DNA of 64,000 bases from Peptoniphilus catoniae (GCF_901447155.2 NZ_LR588417.1:61836-125835); one strand, 5' to 3'. Counted from the first letter of the stretch, positions 18,463-28,103 are shown. Numbers and translations: made by a program. The notes: generated by a model from the sequence alone, not told the origin.

Positions 18463-19218
18463 ATGAAAAATTTAAGAAACCGAAAGTTAGTTGTTGCATC
18501 AATGCTTGGAGCAATTACAATAGCACTTGGATTGACTCCGCTGGGATTCATACCCCTTGGCATAATAAATGCGACTACAATGCACATTCCTGTAATAATT
18601 GCAGGAATTTTAGAAGGACCTGTAGTAGGTATGGCTGTAGGACTTATATTTGGATTGTCCAGTCTATTTAATGCAGTTACAAAACCTACACCTATGTCAA
18701 TTGTATTTTATAATCCATTGATTTCGATCTTACCTAGAGTGCTTATAGGACTCACTTCCTATTATGCATATTCCTGGGCGAAAAAACTTGGATTTTTAAA
18801 TTCCAAAAAAGTCGCTTTTGGACTTTGGGGAGCAATTGTATTAGGACTAAGCTATCTTTTATACAAGAATATAAAAACTGGAGCAACTTCCCTGGTAATA
18901 GCCCTAAATGTAGTTCTAATAATAGTGTCCCTTGCTATGATTTACCTACTTAACAGAAGCGGTTCAAATTTAGAGGTAACAGTGGGGGCTTTTATAGGAT
19001 CCATGACCAATACCATTTTGGTAATGGGAGGTATTTATTTTCTATATGCTGCTGAGTATATGAAAATTTTAAAGAGACCTATTGGAGATGCCGGAGCAGC
19101 AGTACTTGGAGTAGTAGTTACATCAGGTATTCCCGAGGCAATAATAAGTGTAATAATAGCTACATCAGTTGTAAATGCTGTTAGACTGAGCAGGAGAGAA
19201 AATGCTACTAACAATTAG
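18463..19218 (+). CDS. ECF transporter S component, PanT-like
   Basis: 251 residues, about six or more membrane segments, with the N-terminal NRKLVVASMLGAITIALG common to S components that dock with a shared EcfT/EcfA energising module. No EcfA or EcfT is in the window. The next gene is CoaX-family (pantothenate kinase type III) and overlaps it by 17 bases, which points to pantothenate as substrate, as for PanT. The start has CAGGAGGT. Substrate assignment is by context. Confidence 0.8.
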   Translation: MKNLRNRKLVVASMLGAITIALGLTPLGFIPLGIINATTMHIPVIIAGILEGPVVGMAVGLIFGLSSLFNAVTKPTPMSIVFYNPLISILPRVLIGLTSYYAYSWAKKLGFLNSKKVAFGLWGAIVLGLSYLLYKNIKTGATSLVIALNVVLIIVSLAMIYLLNRSGSNLEVTVGAFIGSMTNTILVMGGIYFLYAAEYMKILKRPIGDAGAAVLGVVVTSGIPEAIISVIIATSVVNAVRLSRRENATNN

Positions 19219-19972
19219 TATTAGAAACAGAGATATCTGTTTTGGAGTTTTTGACGGGGAAAAATTGCTTAACAATTACAAAATTAAAAGCGATGTTTAC
19301 AAATCTCCTGAAGAAATTTATGTTCTTATGAAAATCTTAATAGGAGAAGATATAAGTTTAAAAAATGTAAAAAACCTTATAATTTCTTCAGTTGTGCCTG
19401 AACTTACAGACACCTTTAAGATAATAGGAAACCAATATTTTAAAATTAAACCTATTATAATAGGAGCAGGTGTAAAAACCGGCATAAATATAAAATATGA
19501 AAACCCTAAGGAGCTTGGATCAGATAGAATAGTAGATGCAGTTGCAGCCTCTGTAATTTATAAGGGACCTGCTATAGTTGTAAGTCTTGGAGATATTATA
19601 ACCTTCGATGTAATAGGTGGTAAAAACGACTATTTGGGGGGGCTTATCTTTCCGGGTATAGGTCTTGCAAAGTACGCCTTGGCAAACTTCAGTGCCAAGC
19701 TTCCTCAGGTCGAAGCTTTAAAACCTCAAAAGCTTATAGGAAACAGCACTGTTAAAGCAATTCAATCAGGTTTGTACTATTCCTATGTCAATCTCTTTGA
19801 TGGAAACATAAAAATGCTTTGCAAGGAGCTTGGACTTGAACCTAAGGATGTCAAAATAATAGTAACTGGCAAATATGCAGAATTTCTAACAGATCTTAGC
19901 AGCTATGATTTAATAATAAATGATAATCTAAGCCTGGAGGGTTTAAGAATTTTGTATGAAATGAATAAATAA
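19202..19972 (+). CDS. CoaX-family (type III pantothenate kinase) protein with lost phosphate-binding motifs
   Basis: 256 residues aligning along its whole length with type III pantothenate kinases: NPKELGSDRIVDAVAA (about 101-116), GGLIFPGI, the stretch AKLPQVEAL, and C-terminal LSLEGLRILYEMN. Two motifs needed for phosphoryl transfer are changed. The N-terminal D-x-G-N-T reads SIRNR (Ser6, Arg8, Arg10) and the DFGTATT motif reads SLGDIIT (Ser128). It is probably not an active kinase; a regulatory role in pantothenate uptake or coenzyme A sensing is possible. The reading frame is intact. Confidence 0.8.
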   Translation: MLLTISIRNRDICFGVFDGEKLLNNYKIKSDVYKSPEEIYVLMKILIGEDISLKNVKNLIISSVVPELTDTFKIIGNQYFKIKPIIIGAGVKTGINIKYENPKELGSDRIVDAVAASVIYKGPAIVVSLGDIITFDVIGGKNDYLGGLIFPGIGLAKYALANFSAKLPQVEALKPQKLIGNSTVKAIQSGLYYSYVNLFDGNIKMLCKELGLEPKDVKIIVTGKYAEFLTDLSSYDLIINDNLSLEGLRILYEMNK

Positions 19973-20036
19973 AACCTTACTTCTATAATCCTTAACCGTG
20001 GATAGGAAGTTAAAGACTTTATTATTAAAATAATAA

Positions 20037-20064
20037 AATCTCCTCTTAATTGAGGAGATTTTTT
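20037..20064 (+). terminator. Bidirectional terminator between the CoaX-like and DUF3048 genes
   Basis: AATCTCCTC, loop TTAATT, GAGGAGATT followed by a T run. A run of A residues precedes it, so it can serve both converging genes. Confidence 0.9.
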
Positions 20065-20087
20065 ATATATCTAAATTTATTATAATA

Positions 20088-21200
20088 CTACTTGTTATTG
20101 GAGCTTACATTCTCTTTTTCTGCTTCTAAACTAGCCTCACTATCTTCAGGAAGCACACTTACAAGGTCCTTTGAGTCTATTGTTTCTATAAAGGTAAGAC
20201 CCGGAGCTAGAATAAGCTTTTCTCCTGACATAGTTGTAAAAACCATGTCTGATGTCTCGCTTTCCTTGGACCATTTAATATCCATAAGCTTCCCCTTTGA
20301 AATAAACATTCCCTCTCCCTGGCCTATATTGTAAATGGTTAGGGTTCCATTAGGTCCTGTAACCTTTGAATCGGCAAAGACCACTATTATATTTTCTGCA
20401 TAAATATCTTCTCCGGTATCCTCATCAATAATATTTTCATCATTTCTAAGGGCAAGGTAGGATTTTTTGTCCTGATTATATTCAAAGGAAGTTTTATAAT
20501 TGGGAAAAAAGCTAAGATTAAGACTTGTGGCATCTTTTTCTTTTGACTGAGCCATTAATTTTTCAAGATTTTCACTTTGGTCAAAGACAAACTTAGGCTT
20601 TAGGCTTTCTGAATTTATATATTCAAGGTCTTTTGCTCTTTCATATAAAAGATTATAGGAGGTGTAACCGTCGTGGGGTCTTTTTTTATTTACTTCCTTA
20701 TTTCTATAGAAGGTGGAGCCTTCATAGATAATGGCGTCTATATCTTTAACATCATCTGAAGATATTTGAGCATAACCCGCCTCTGATCCTCCCCAGTGAA
20801 CGTATATTGCCTTGTATTCGGCTGCAGTATTTACAAAATATGGTCTTGCAGATCTTACGGGACCTATAACCTCAGGCTTGTTTTTTTGAAAAAGTCCTAA
20901 AAATCTTGTATATTCTCCTTCAACCTTATATTCGTAAATAAGGTCTGCAGATGCAAGCCCTGACTGAGGGGTTGCCTTTGGATGATTATCAAACATTATA
21001 GCAAAGACAGGTTCAGTTGATATGTCTTCTTGTGTTTTTGTTCCATTAAGGGGAGAAAAGTATTCTTTAGGCTCCTCTTTTTTTATTGGAAGAGACTTAT
21101 TTTCACTGCCCTCATTTAATTCTGATATTTCTCTTTGAGCTGAGCAGGCTGTTAATATAAAAATAAAAGCTGTAATTATTAAGTAAAAAGGTTTTTTCAT
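20088..21200 (-). CDS. DUF3048-family lipoprotein (YerB-like)
   Basis: 370 residues. The signal peptide ends in a lipobox LTAC (Cys19), so the protein is probably anchored on the outer face of the membrane. The DUF3048 core shows FAIMFDNHPKATPQSGL and IGPVRSARPYFVNTAAEY. Family function is unknown. An upstream TTG in frame at 21212 lies on the ribosome-binding site, and GGAG nine bases before ATG 21200 favours the ATG start. It is a single gene. Confidence 0.85.
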   Translation of the reverse strand: MKKPFYLIITAFIFILTACSAQREISELNEGSENKSLPIKKEEPKEYFSPLNGTKTQEDISTEPVFAIMFDNHPKATPQSGLASADLIYEYKVEGEYTRFLGLFQKNKPEVIGPVRSARPYFVNTAAEYKAIYVHWGGSEAGYAQISSDDVKDIDAIIYEGSTFYRNKEVNKKRPHDGYTSYNLLYERAKDLEYINSESLKPKFVFDQSENLEKLMAQSKEKDATSLNLSFFPNYKTSFEYNQDKKSYLALRNDENIIDEDTGEDIYAENIIVVFADSKVTGPNGTLTIYNIGQGEGMFISKGKLMDIKWSKESETSDMVFTTMSGEKLILAPGLTFIETIDSKDLVSVLPEDSEASLEAEKENVSSNNK

Positions 21201-21326
21201 TTCTATCTCCAATCAATTTATTTGTTTTATTATAAGCTATAAAAATTCAACTGTAACTATTATAATAGTATTATTGCTTCTTTGCTATGATATAATAAAT
21301 AGAAGAACAGAAGGAAGGCGATATAG

Positions 21327-22709
21327 TTGAAGTTTAATTTAAAAAAATTAAAAAATAAAGACAATATTAATTTAACTGAGGGATCAATTCTTTCCGGAAT
21401 TATATATTTTGCCATTCCTATTCTTTTAACCAACTTTTTGCAACAGGGCTATAATACTGCAGACCTTATGATTATAGGTAAGTTTGCAGGTAAAAACCCT
21501 ATGGCAGCTGTCGGCGCAACAGGCTCCATATCAAATCTTTTAATAGGCTTGTTTTTAGGTCTTACTACAGGCGCATCAGTTATTGTTTCTCAGTTTTATG
21601 GGGCAAATGACAGACAAAGGCTTCACGATTCAGTACATAATGCCTTTGCCATTGCCATAAGCGGGGGGATTTTGCTTTCTATTATAGGAATTATATCTGC
21701 TCCCAAGCTGCTTGAAATGTTAAATACACCTGATGAAATACTTCCTGATGCCATAGTCTATATGAGGATATTTTTTTTAGGGATAACTCCTCTTTTAGTC
21801 TATAATATGGGAGCTGCAATACTAAGGTCAGTAGGAGATTCTAAAAGACCTTTTAACTTTCTTTGCGTATCAGCTGTAATTAATGTAACCTTGGACTTTG
21901 TTTTTGTTGCTTGGTTTAAAATGTCTGTTATAGGAGCAGGCACTGCTACCCTTATAGCTCAAATAGCTGCGGCATTTTTAGTTACCTACAGCTTAATGAA
22001 GTCTGAAAGAAATTTTAAATTGATTTTAAAGGAAATTAATTTTTATAAAAGCACTTTTTCAAAAATTGTTAAAATCGGAGTACCTACAGGGATACAAAGT
22101 TCATTAATATCCCTTTCCAACGTTCTTATACAATCTAAGGTAAATCTTTTTGGGGCAAGTACCATGGCGGGCTTTGCCGCTCAGGAGAAAATTGACGGCT
22201 TTATTTTTATGTCGCTAAATGCTATAGCCCTTGCTTCAACAACTTATGCAGGGCAAAATATAGGAGCGAGAAAATTTGAAAGACTAAAAGAAGGCATAAA
22301 AATGTCCATGCTGGTATCAGTAGTTGTCTGCCTAAGCTTGTCTATTTTAGGTAGGATTTTTATCCACGATTTAATGGGAATCTTCTCTAATGATGAAGAG
22401 GTAATAGAGGTTGGAGTTAAGGGCTTCAGATACCTTTCAACAGCCTATTTTATCTTCGGTATGAGTGAGGTTTTCGGGGCCTATGTAAGAGGAGCGGGCT
22501 ATGCAGTTCCTCCTATGGTAATGTCCATGATAGGTATGTGTGTACTTAGAATTATTTGGGTCTATGTAAGCTTGTCCATGTATTTTAAAATAGAAATGAT
22601 ATTTATATCCTATCCTCTGTCCTGGTGTATTACCTTTGTACTAAATGGACTTTATTACAAGTTCGGAAGCTGGAGAAAATCTGTGGAAAAACTTGAGTAT
22701 CAGCAATAA
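21327..22709 (+). CDS. MATE-family efflux transporter
   Basis: 460 residues, about twelve membrane segments in two similar halves, the usual length for MATE pumps that export drugs or metabolites using Na+ or H+ gradients. Motifs include YNTADLMIIGKFAGKN in the first half and the polar GAAILRSVGDSKRP. The start is TTG at 21327 behind GGAAGG; no nearer ATG is in frame. Monocistronic, ending at a terminator. Substrate unknown. Confidence 0.92.
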   Translation: MKFNLKKLKNKDNINLTEGSILSGIIYFAIPILLTNFLQQGYNTADLMIIGKFAGKNPMAAVGATGSISNLLIGLFLGLTTGASVIVSQFYGANDRQRLHDSVHNAFAIAISGGILLSIIGIISAPKLLEMLNTPDEILPDAIVYMRIFFLGITPLLVYNMGAAILRSVGDSKRPFNFLCVSAVINVTLDFVFVAWFKMSVIGAGTATLIAQIAAAFLVTYSLMKSERNFKLILKEINFYKSTFSKIVKIGVPTGIQSSLISLSNVLIQSKVNLFGASTMAGFAAQEKIDGFIFMSLNAIALASTTYAGQNIGARKFERLKEGIKMSMLVSVVVCLSLSILGRIFIHDLMGIFSNDEEVIEVGVKGFRYLSTAYFIFGMSEVFGAYVRGAGYAVPPMVMSMIGMCVLRIIWVYVSLSMYFKIEMIFISYPLSWCITFVLNGLYYKFGSWRKSVEKLEYQQ

Positions 22710-22736
22710 AGAGACATTTAAGTCTCTTTGTTTTTT
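22708..22736 (+). terminator. Terminator of the MATE gene
   Basis: AAAGAGAC, loop ATTTA, GTCTCTTT followed by GTTTTTT. It overlaps the end of the MATE stop codon. Confidence 0.85.
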
Positions 22737-22747
22737 AAGGTGATGGT

Positions 22748-23350
22748 ATGATTTACAGCAAAAGATTAAGCTACAGGCTAATGAGCCCTGAGGATGTAAA
22801 TGCCTTTAAAAATTGGGGTAGGCATAAGAGTAGTCTTTATGACGATTACAATTTTTATGAAGAAAGTCCTGAGGAGATACTTAACTGGTACAGCTGGAAA
22901 ACTGCAAGGGGCAAGTACTTTACAGTTTTCTTAAAGGGAGATCCAATAGGATACATAAGTTTTAAAAACATAAGAAGACTTACAGGAAGTTCAGTTTTGG
23001 GACTGGTATTTAACCCGGACCTTATAGGCAAAGCCTATGGGGAAGAGACCCTGGTAACTATGCTTGATAATTATTTTAATAAGTGGAGATTTAAAAAAAT
23101 TTACCTAAGAGTTGCAACTTATAATAAAAGGGCCTTGGCACTTTATAAAAAATTAGGATTTTCCAAGTATGCTTCTTTTATGCAATCCTATCCAAATGAT
23201 GAACCGGATCCCTATGATCCTGAGTATTTGGAAAACAAGGAGAGCTTTTTTAAAATTTTCGGAAAAACATTTTTTTATGGAGATAAAATGATTTTAGATA
23301 AAGATACCTTTAATGAGGTGGTAAAATGTATTTCAAACTACAAAATTTAA
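22748..23350 (+). CDS. GNAT-family N-acetyltransferase
   Basis: 200 residues. The acetyl-CoA binding region is LVFNPDLIGKAYGEETLVTM, followed by LRVATYNKRALALYKKLGF, the typical RimJ/RimL-like ending of a GNAT fold. The acceptor is unknown. The C-terminal 45 residues extend past the core. It overlaps the following DnaD gene by 25 bases, so the GNAT, DnaD and DnaI-like genes are probably one transcript. Confidence 0.85.
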   Translation: MIYSKRLSYRLMSPEDVNAFKNWGRHKSSLYDDYNFYEESPEEILNWYSWKTARGKYFTVFLKGDPIGYISFKNIRRLTGSSVLGLVFNPDLIGKAYGEETLVTMLDNYFNKWRFKKIYLRVATYNKRALALYKKLGFSKYASFMQSYPNDEPDPYDPEYLENKESFFKIFGKTFFYGDKMILDKDTFNEVVKCISNYKI

Positions 23351-24327
23351 CAATGGATCTTGGGGACACACCTGTTGAAAATATATTTTTAAACGACTAT
23401 ATGCCTCAAGCTGACGGAAATTTTGTCAAAATTTATCTTCTAGGCTACAAATTCGCCAAGGAGTCAAGAGGTCTTAAGGCTTTTGATTTTGGAATAATAG
23501 CGGATCTTTTAGGACTTATAGAGTCGGATCTTCTAAGGGCGTGGGATTACTGGGAAAAGGCTGGAATTATAAAAAAAGAGTATAATGAAGACGGATCCTT
23601 CAATATAATTTTTTTAAATCTTAAACAATTATATATAGAGAATATTTATTCAGCCTCCAAGGAAGAAAAGGTTGCGGATAGAAATGAAATTTTAGATGAC
23701 AAAAATATAGCCAATCTTCTTTCAGTTGCCGACTATTATATGAGAAGACCTTTAAGTATTGCTCAAAAGCAAAACATTGCAAGCTGGAGAGATACTTATA
23801 ATATGCCTACTGATCTTATAGAAGAAGCCTTTTGGTATTCCACAGAAGTTATGAAAAAGGACTCTGTAGATTATGTGGAGGCTGTAGTGAGAAATTGGGC
23901 AAAGGATAATATAAGAAGTAAAGAGGACATAGAAAAATCCTACAAGGAATATGACGACAACCGCTACAGGCTTATGAAAGTAAAAAATAGAATAGGTCTT
24001 TCTTACAAGGGCTTTAATCAAGTAGATTTTGATAAGGTTAACTCATGGTTTAACGATTTGGGATTTAATATGGATATAGTTATGGCAGCCTGTGATAGGT
24101 GTATTAATACCAATAATCCAAATATAGGATATGTAGATTCAATTCTTAAAGATTGGAAAGAAAAGGGAATTACTGAGGTTGAGGATATAGACAAACTTGA
24201 TAAGACAGCTAGAATACCTAAAACCAAATTCCACAACTTTAAGGAGCAGTCTGACAACTACTCTAAAGAAGACCTGGACGAGTTAGCTAAGAAGAAAAGA
24301 GATGCCTTTTTTAAGAAATTAAGGTGA
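23326..24327 (+). CDS. DnaD-domain replication protein
   Basis: 333 residues. The N-terminal winged-helix part has DLLGLIESDLLRAWDYWEKA. Two DnaD/DnaB C-terminal-type domains follow, with DYYMRRPLSIAQKQNIASW and YVEAVVRNWAKDN in the first and VDSILKDWKEKGI in the second. This suits a primosome protein that helps load the helicase. It precedes a DnaI-like ATPase gene by 4 bases, so the pair resembles the DnaD/DnaI loader system. The start has GAGGTGG at 23314-23320. Confidence 0.88.
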   Translation: MYFKLQNLTMDLGDTPVENIFLNDYMPQADGNFVKIYLLGYKFAKESRGLKAFDFGIIADLLGLIESDLLRAWDYWEKAGIIKKEYNEDGSFNIIFLNLKQLYIENIYSASKEEKVADRNEILDDKNIANLLSVADYYMRRPLSIAQKQNIASWRDTYNMPTDLIEEAFWYSTEVMKKDSVDYVEAVVRNWAKDNIRSKEDIEKSYKEYDDNRYRLMKVKNRIGLSYKGFNQVDFDKVNSWFNDLGFNMDIVMAACDRCINTNNPNIGYVDSILKDWKEKGITEVEDIDKLDKTARIPKTKFHNFKEQSDNYSKEDLDELAKKKRDAFFKKLR

Positions 24328-24331
24328 TTTA

Positions 24332-25303
24332 ATGAAAGAAGTTTATAGAAAAATTGAAAAAGAATACGAAATGACCAGGGACTCTGAAAGGGATGCTTTG
24401 GAAGAGAGAAAAGCGGAGATTTATGAAAAGATCCCACAAATAAAAAAAATCGATGAACTAATAGTAAATCTTGCCCTATCAGGATCTAAGGAGCAGATAA
24501 AGGCACCTTCAAGTGAAAGCCTTTTAAAGATAAATCAAGATCTTTACGAACTTAGAGAAGAAAAATTAAAAATTTTGCAAAAATATGGTTATTCTAAAGA
24601 TTATTTAGATATAAGGTATAAGTGTTTAGAGTGTAGGGATACGGGTTATCTTGAAAATGGACAAAAATGCGACTGTATGAAGGTAAAGTTAAGCAAAGAA
24701 TTATATGAAATGAGTAATATTTCTTATATATTGGGCAAGGAAAACTTCGATACTTTTGACCTTGGAATTTTTTCCAGGGAAGTTAAAGAAAGTGAAGGTA
24801 TATCCCCAAGAGAAAACATGGAGCTTATCCTAAAGGCGGTAAGGAAGTTTATTTACGGCTTTAATGAGAAAAATGACATGAATCTTCTTTTTTACGGTCC
24901 TACAGGACAGGGAAAAACCTTTTTGCTTAACTGTATAGCTAAGGAACTTATAGATAAAAATTTTGGTGTAATTTATCAAACTGCATTTAACTTACTAGAT
25001 GTTATGGAGGATAGAAAATTCAGAAGAAGTGAAATAACGCAAGCTAAATACGACCTACTTTTTTCTTGCGATCTTTTAGCAATTGACGATTTAGGAATTG
25101 AGCTTGTAAATTCATTTTCGGCATCGGAGATATTTAATGTAGTAAATACCAGGATACTTAGAGGAAAGAAGACACTTATATCTACCAATCTTTCTCCGGA
25201 CGAGCTTTCAAGGACCTATACTAATAGAGTTTTTTCAAGGGTTTATCAAAGATTTGTTCCTTTGAAGTTTTTCGGTGATGATTTGAGATTAAAAATTAAC
25301 TAG
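24332..25303 (+). CDS. DnaI/DnaC-type helicase loader ATPase
   Basis: 323 residues. An N-terminal coiled-coil region is followed by a cysteine cluster CLECRDTGY...CDCMK (about residues 97-115, probably Zn-binding). The AAA+ core has Walker A FYGPTGQGKT (about residue 192) and Walker B LLAIDDLGIE. It loads the replicative helicase onto DNA with the DnaD-domain protein encoded just upstream. The start has AAGGTGA. Confidence 0.9.
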   Translation: MKEVYRKIEKEYEMTRDSERDALEERKAEIYEKIPQIKKIDELIVNLALSGSKEQIKAPSSESLLKINQDLYELREEKLKILQKYGYSKDYLDIRYKCLECRDTGYLENGQKCDCMKVKLSKELYEMSNISYILGKENFDTFDLGIFSREVKESEGISPRENMELILKAVRKFIYGFNEKNDMNLLFYGPTGQGKTFLLNCIAKELIDKNFGVIYQTAFNLLDVMEDRKFRRSEITQAKYDLLFSCDLLAIDDLGIELVNSFSASEIFNVVNTRILRGKKTLISTNLSPDELSRTYTNRVFSRVYQRFVPLKFFGDDLRLKIN

Positions 25304-25312
25304 AGGTGGAAG

Positions 25313-26509
25313 ATGAATATTTCAACAAGAATACAAGAAGTGCCATATTCAGCAATAAGAATCTTAACATCTTATGCTGATGAGGCAATTAAAAGGGGAA
25401 AAAAGATATATCATTTAAATATAGGAGCACCGGATATAAGTGTGCCTGATGAGTTCTTTAAGGCTATATCGGAAATTAAGTCCCATGTTTTACCCTATGA
25501 ATCATCTAAGGGGTATCCAGATTTAATTAAACAAATTTCCCTCTACTATAAATCCAAGAACATAGATATAGATCCTGAAGATATTGTAATAACTAATGGG
25601 GCAAGTGAAGCCTTAATCTTTGCTATAATGACAATTACAGATTTGGGAGATACTATACTTACATCAGATCCTTTTTACACCAATTACCTAACTGCATTTA
25701 GACAATGTGGAATTAAACCTAGAGTATTTGAAACATCTGTAGAAAACGGATACAGACTTCCTAGCTATGAAGATATAATTTCCAGGGTGGATAAAAGTAC
25801 CAAGGCAATTTTACTTTCTAATCCTTCCAATCCTACCGGTGTGGTTTATAGCAAGGAAGAAGTTGAATTAATAGCAAGAATAGCTATAGAAAAAGATCTT
25901 TTTATAATTGCAGATGAAGTCTATAGAGAATTTGTATTTGATGGAAAAAAATTCCATTCTTTCGGAGAAGTTAAAGGAATTGAGGACAGACTTATATTAG
26001 TTGATTCAATTTCTAAAAGATTTGGGGCTTGTGGAGCAAGAATAGGTTCTCTTGCAACTAAAAACAAGGATCTTTATAAGGAGTTTGTAAAGCTTTGTTC
26101 AACAAGGCTTGCAGTATCTACAGTTGACCAAATAGGCGCAACTGAACTTTATAATGTAGATAAAAAATACTTTGAAGATGTAAATAAAGAATATAAAAGG
26201 AGAAGGGACTTAATTTGCAAAGAGCTTGAAGAAATTCACGATATAAAGGTATATAAACCTCAAGGAGCCTTTTATATAATGCCGGAAATTCCTGTAGATA
26301 ATGCCTTTGACTTTTCCAAATGGTTATTGACAGATTTTTCCAAGGACAACAAAACAGTTATGCTTGCTCCCGGAGAAGGTTTTTATTATGGAAGCGACAA
26401 AGGAAAAAAACAAGTAAGAATTGCCTATGTTATAAATACTGAAGACCTTCATGATTCAATTTTAATTCTTAGAGAGGCTATTGACGAGTACAATAGAATA
26501 GAAAAATGA
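25313..26509 (+). CDS. Class I PLP-dependent aminotransferase (aspartate aminotransferase-like)
   Basis: 398 residues, fold type I. The PLP lysine is in VDSISKRFGACGARIG and the upstream cofactor motif is LLSNPSNPTGVVYSKEE. ITNGASEALIFA carries the phosphate-binding part. Sequence resembles the AspC-like branch used for aspartate or aromatic amino acids, but exact specificity is open. The start has GAGGTGGAAG, 9 bases after the DnaI-like stop. It overlaps a small membrane protein gene by 4 bases. Confidence 0.92.
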   Translation: MNISTRIQEVPYSAIRILTSYADEAIKRGKKIYHLNIGAPDISVPDEFFKAISEIKSHVLPYESSKGYPDLIKQISLYYKSKNIDIDPEDIVITNGASEALIFAIMTITDLGDTILTSDPFYTNYLTAFRQCGIKPRVFETSVENGYRLPSYEDIISRVDKSTKAILLSNPSNPTGVVYSKEEVELIARIAIEKDLFIIADEVYREFVFDGKKFHSFGEVKGIEDRLILVDSISKRFGACGARIGSLATKNKDLYKEFVKLCSTRLAVSTVDQIGATELYNVDKKYFEDVNKEYKRRRDLICKELEEIHDIKVYKPQGAFYIMPEIPVDNAFDFSKWLLTDFSKDNKTVMLAPGEGFYYGSDKGKKQVRIAYVINTEDLHDSILILREAIDEYNRIEK

Positions 26510-26769
26510 AAAAAGAAAACTTACAAAAAGTTCTTATAGCCATGGTAACAATTTTTGTTATCTTTCAGTTTTTAACAAGTAAAAATAAATTTAGTAAAGA
26601 GCTTGCCTTAAAATTTGAAATAATAAAATATGTATTATTTGCAGCTATTATTGTAATAAGTTTAATTTATGCAAAAAAAGAAAGCTCGTCACTTTTTTCC
26701 ACTTTGATAAAAGTATATCTGCTTTTAATTCCCCTCTACGGACTCTTTAAGTTTAGAGGAGTAATATAA
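26506..26769 (+). CDS. Small membrane protein, function unknown
   Basis: 87 residues with about three hydrophobic stretches (VLIAMVTIFVIFQFL, YVLFAAIIVISLIYA, LIKVYLLLIPLYGLF). It is not recognised. It starts on the ATGA overlap with the aminotransferase stop and ends at a terminator, so it is probably translated from the same message. Coding potential is supported by the overlap and operon position only. Confidence 0.6.
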   Translation: MKKENLQKVLIAMVTIFVIFQFLTSKNKFSKELALKFEIIKYVLFAAIIVISLIYAKKESSSLFSTLIKVYLLLIPLYGLFKFRGVI

Positions 26770-26772
26770 AAT

Positions 26773-26808
26773 AATCCCCTTAAGGCTCATAGCTTAAGGG
26801 GATTTTTA
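26773..26808 (+). terminator. Bidirectional terminator
   Basis: AATCCCCTTAAG, loop, CTTAAGGGGATT followed by TTT. It sits between converging genes and is symmetrical. Confidence 0.9.
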
Positions 26809-26817
26809 TCTTTTAAG

Positions 26818-27990
26818 TTATCTTTTAAATCTTTTTCCTATGGCCCAAAGGAAAAAATGTATTCCCGGCATAGGATCATCAAGGGCCCATGTTGATGAAA
26901 CTTTTTTAAATCTATAATCTGAAATTATATCCTTAAGACTCATTTGACCTGTAGACAAATATTTTCTAATTGCAGAAAGATCTTCATATTTATACTTCCA
27001 ATAAACCTCGTGATCTTCTTTAATTTCAGGTCCGGAAAAATCCTCGCCTATAGAGTCTAAAAAGTACATCATAGGCGTATTCATACCCATGTAGCATTGA
27101 AGCTCGGTAAAGTTTACAAATCTTACATTAACCTCAACGAGATAGATGTTTTTTGTTTTCTCATCACGTTTAAGCTCCACTTCGGCAAAGCCTCTATATC
27201 CTGTGGATTTAAAAAGGGGAACACATATGTCATAAAGCTCCGGTATATAAATTTGCTTGGCATAGGTGCTGGCACCGAAGTTAATAGGCCACTGCCTTAT
27301 TTTGTGAGTGGTCATATAACTAACAACCTTTTGATTTTTATCCATGTAAACATCAAAGGAATAGCAGTTTGTTTCAGGACCCTTTATAATTCTTTGAACG
27401 AAAACTTCCTGAGAATCCCTTTTACACATTTCTATTTTTTCCTTAAGCTCTTCTTCATTTTTTATCATAAAGACCTTGGACCTGTATTTATTTACAAAAG
27501 GCATAGAGTCCTTAGGCTTAACTATACATGGATAACCGAGTTCCTCAGTAACCTTTTTATATAAGTTATCAGCATCCATGGGAATTATTTCGGGAGTTCT
27601 TATTCCTAGGGGCTTTGTAAATTCAAGTAGGGACTCCTTGTCCATAAGTTTTCTTAAAAGACCTTTTTTTTCATTGGGCCAAAGGTAATATTTCTTAAGG
27701 GAATCAAAATTGTCTTCCATAAATTCAACATAAAGGTCCGCTGTAGGGAAAAGCACAGGTTTTTCTTCCTGTTTTTTTGCATAATCTATGAGAAATTCCA
27801 CTAATTTTTTTTCTTCCTTTTTATAATGAGGGCCGATTAATTTTTCTTTTACATATTTGGAGCAGCCGTAGTGATGGTTATCATAGTCTACAGTAGTTAC
27901 ACTTACACCGCTTCTACCTAAATTTCTCACTACTGAAAGACCTATGTAGTAGTTTGTACCAAGTACTACCGCCTTGTGTTTATATTCCAT
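26818..27990 (-). CDS. ATP-grasp carboxylate-amine ligase-like protein
   Basis: 390 residues. An N-terminal nucleotide-sugar-like domain (VVLGTNYYIGLSVVRNLGRS) is followed by an ATP-grasp core with YPCIVKPKDSMPF and a metal-binding ending LVEVNVRF. Such enzymes join a carboxylate to an amine with ATP. D-aspartate ligase of peptidoglycan cross-bridges belongs to this broad group, but no specific substrate can be given. The frame opens at GTG 27999, yet AAGGAG leads to ATG 27990. No partner genes are adjacent. Confidence 0.75.
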   Translation of the reverse strand: MEYKHKAVVLGTNYYIGLSVVRNLGRSGVSVTTVDYDNHHYGCSKYVKEKLIGPHYKKEEKKLVEFLIDYAKKQEEKPVLFPTADLYVEFMEDNFDSLKKYYLWPNEKKGLLRKLMDKESLLEFTKPLGIRTPEIIPMDADNLYKKVTEELGYPCIVKPKDSMPFVNKYRSKVFMIKNEEELKEKIEMCKRDSQEVFVQRIIKGPETNCYSFDVYMDKNQKVVSYMTTHKIRQWPINFGASTYAKQIYIPELYDICVPLFKSTGYRGFAEVELKRDEKTKNIYLVEVNVRFVNFTELQCYMGMNTPMMYFLDSIGEDFSGPEIKEDHEVYWKYKYEDLSAIRKYLSTGQMSLKDIISDYRFKKVSSTWALDDPMPGIHFFLWAIGKRFKR

Positions 27991-28103
27991 TGTTTTCACT
28001 CCTTTCGGGATATTATATCATTTTTTCATAGAAAAGTTATTTTTTATCATAAATGGATATTAATATTATGACGATATTACTAGTGATTAATGGAGGTATA
28101 ATT

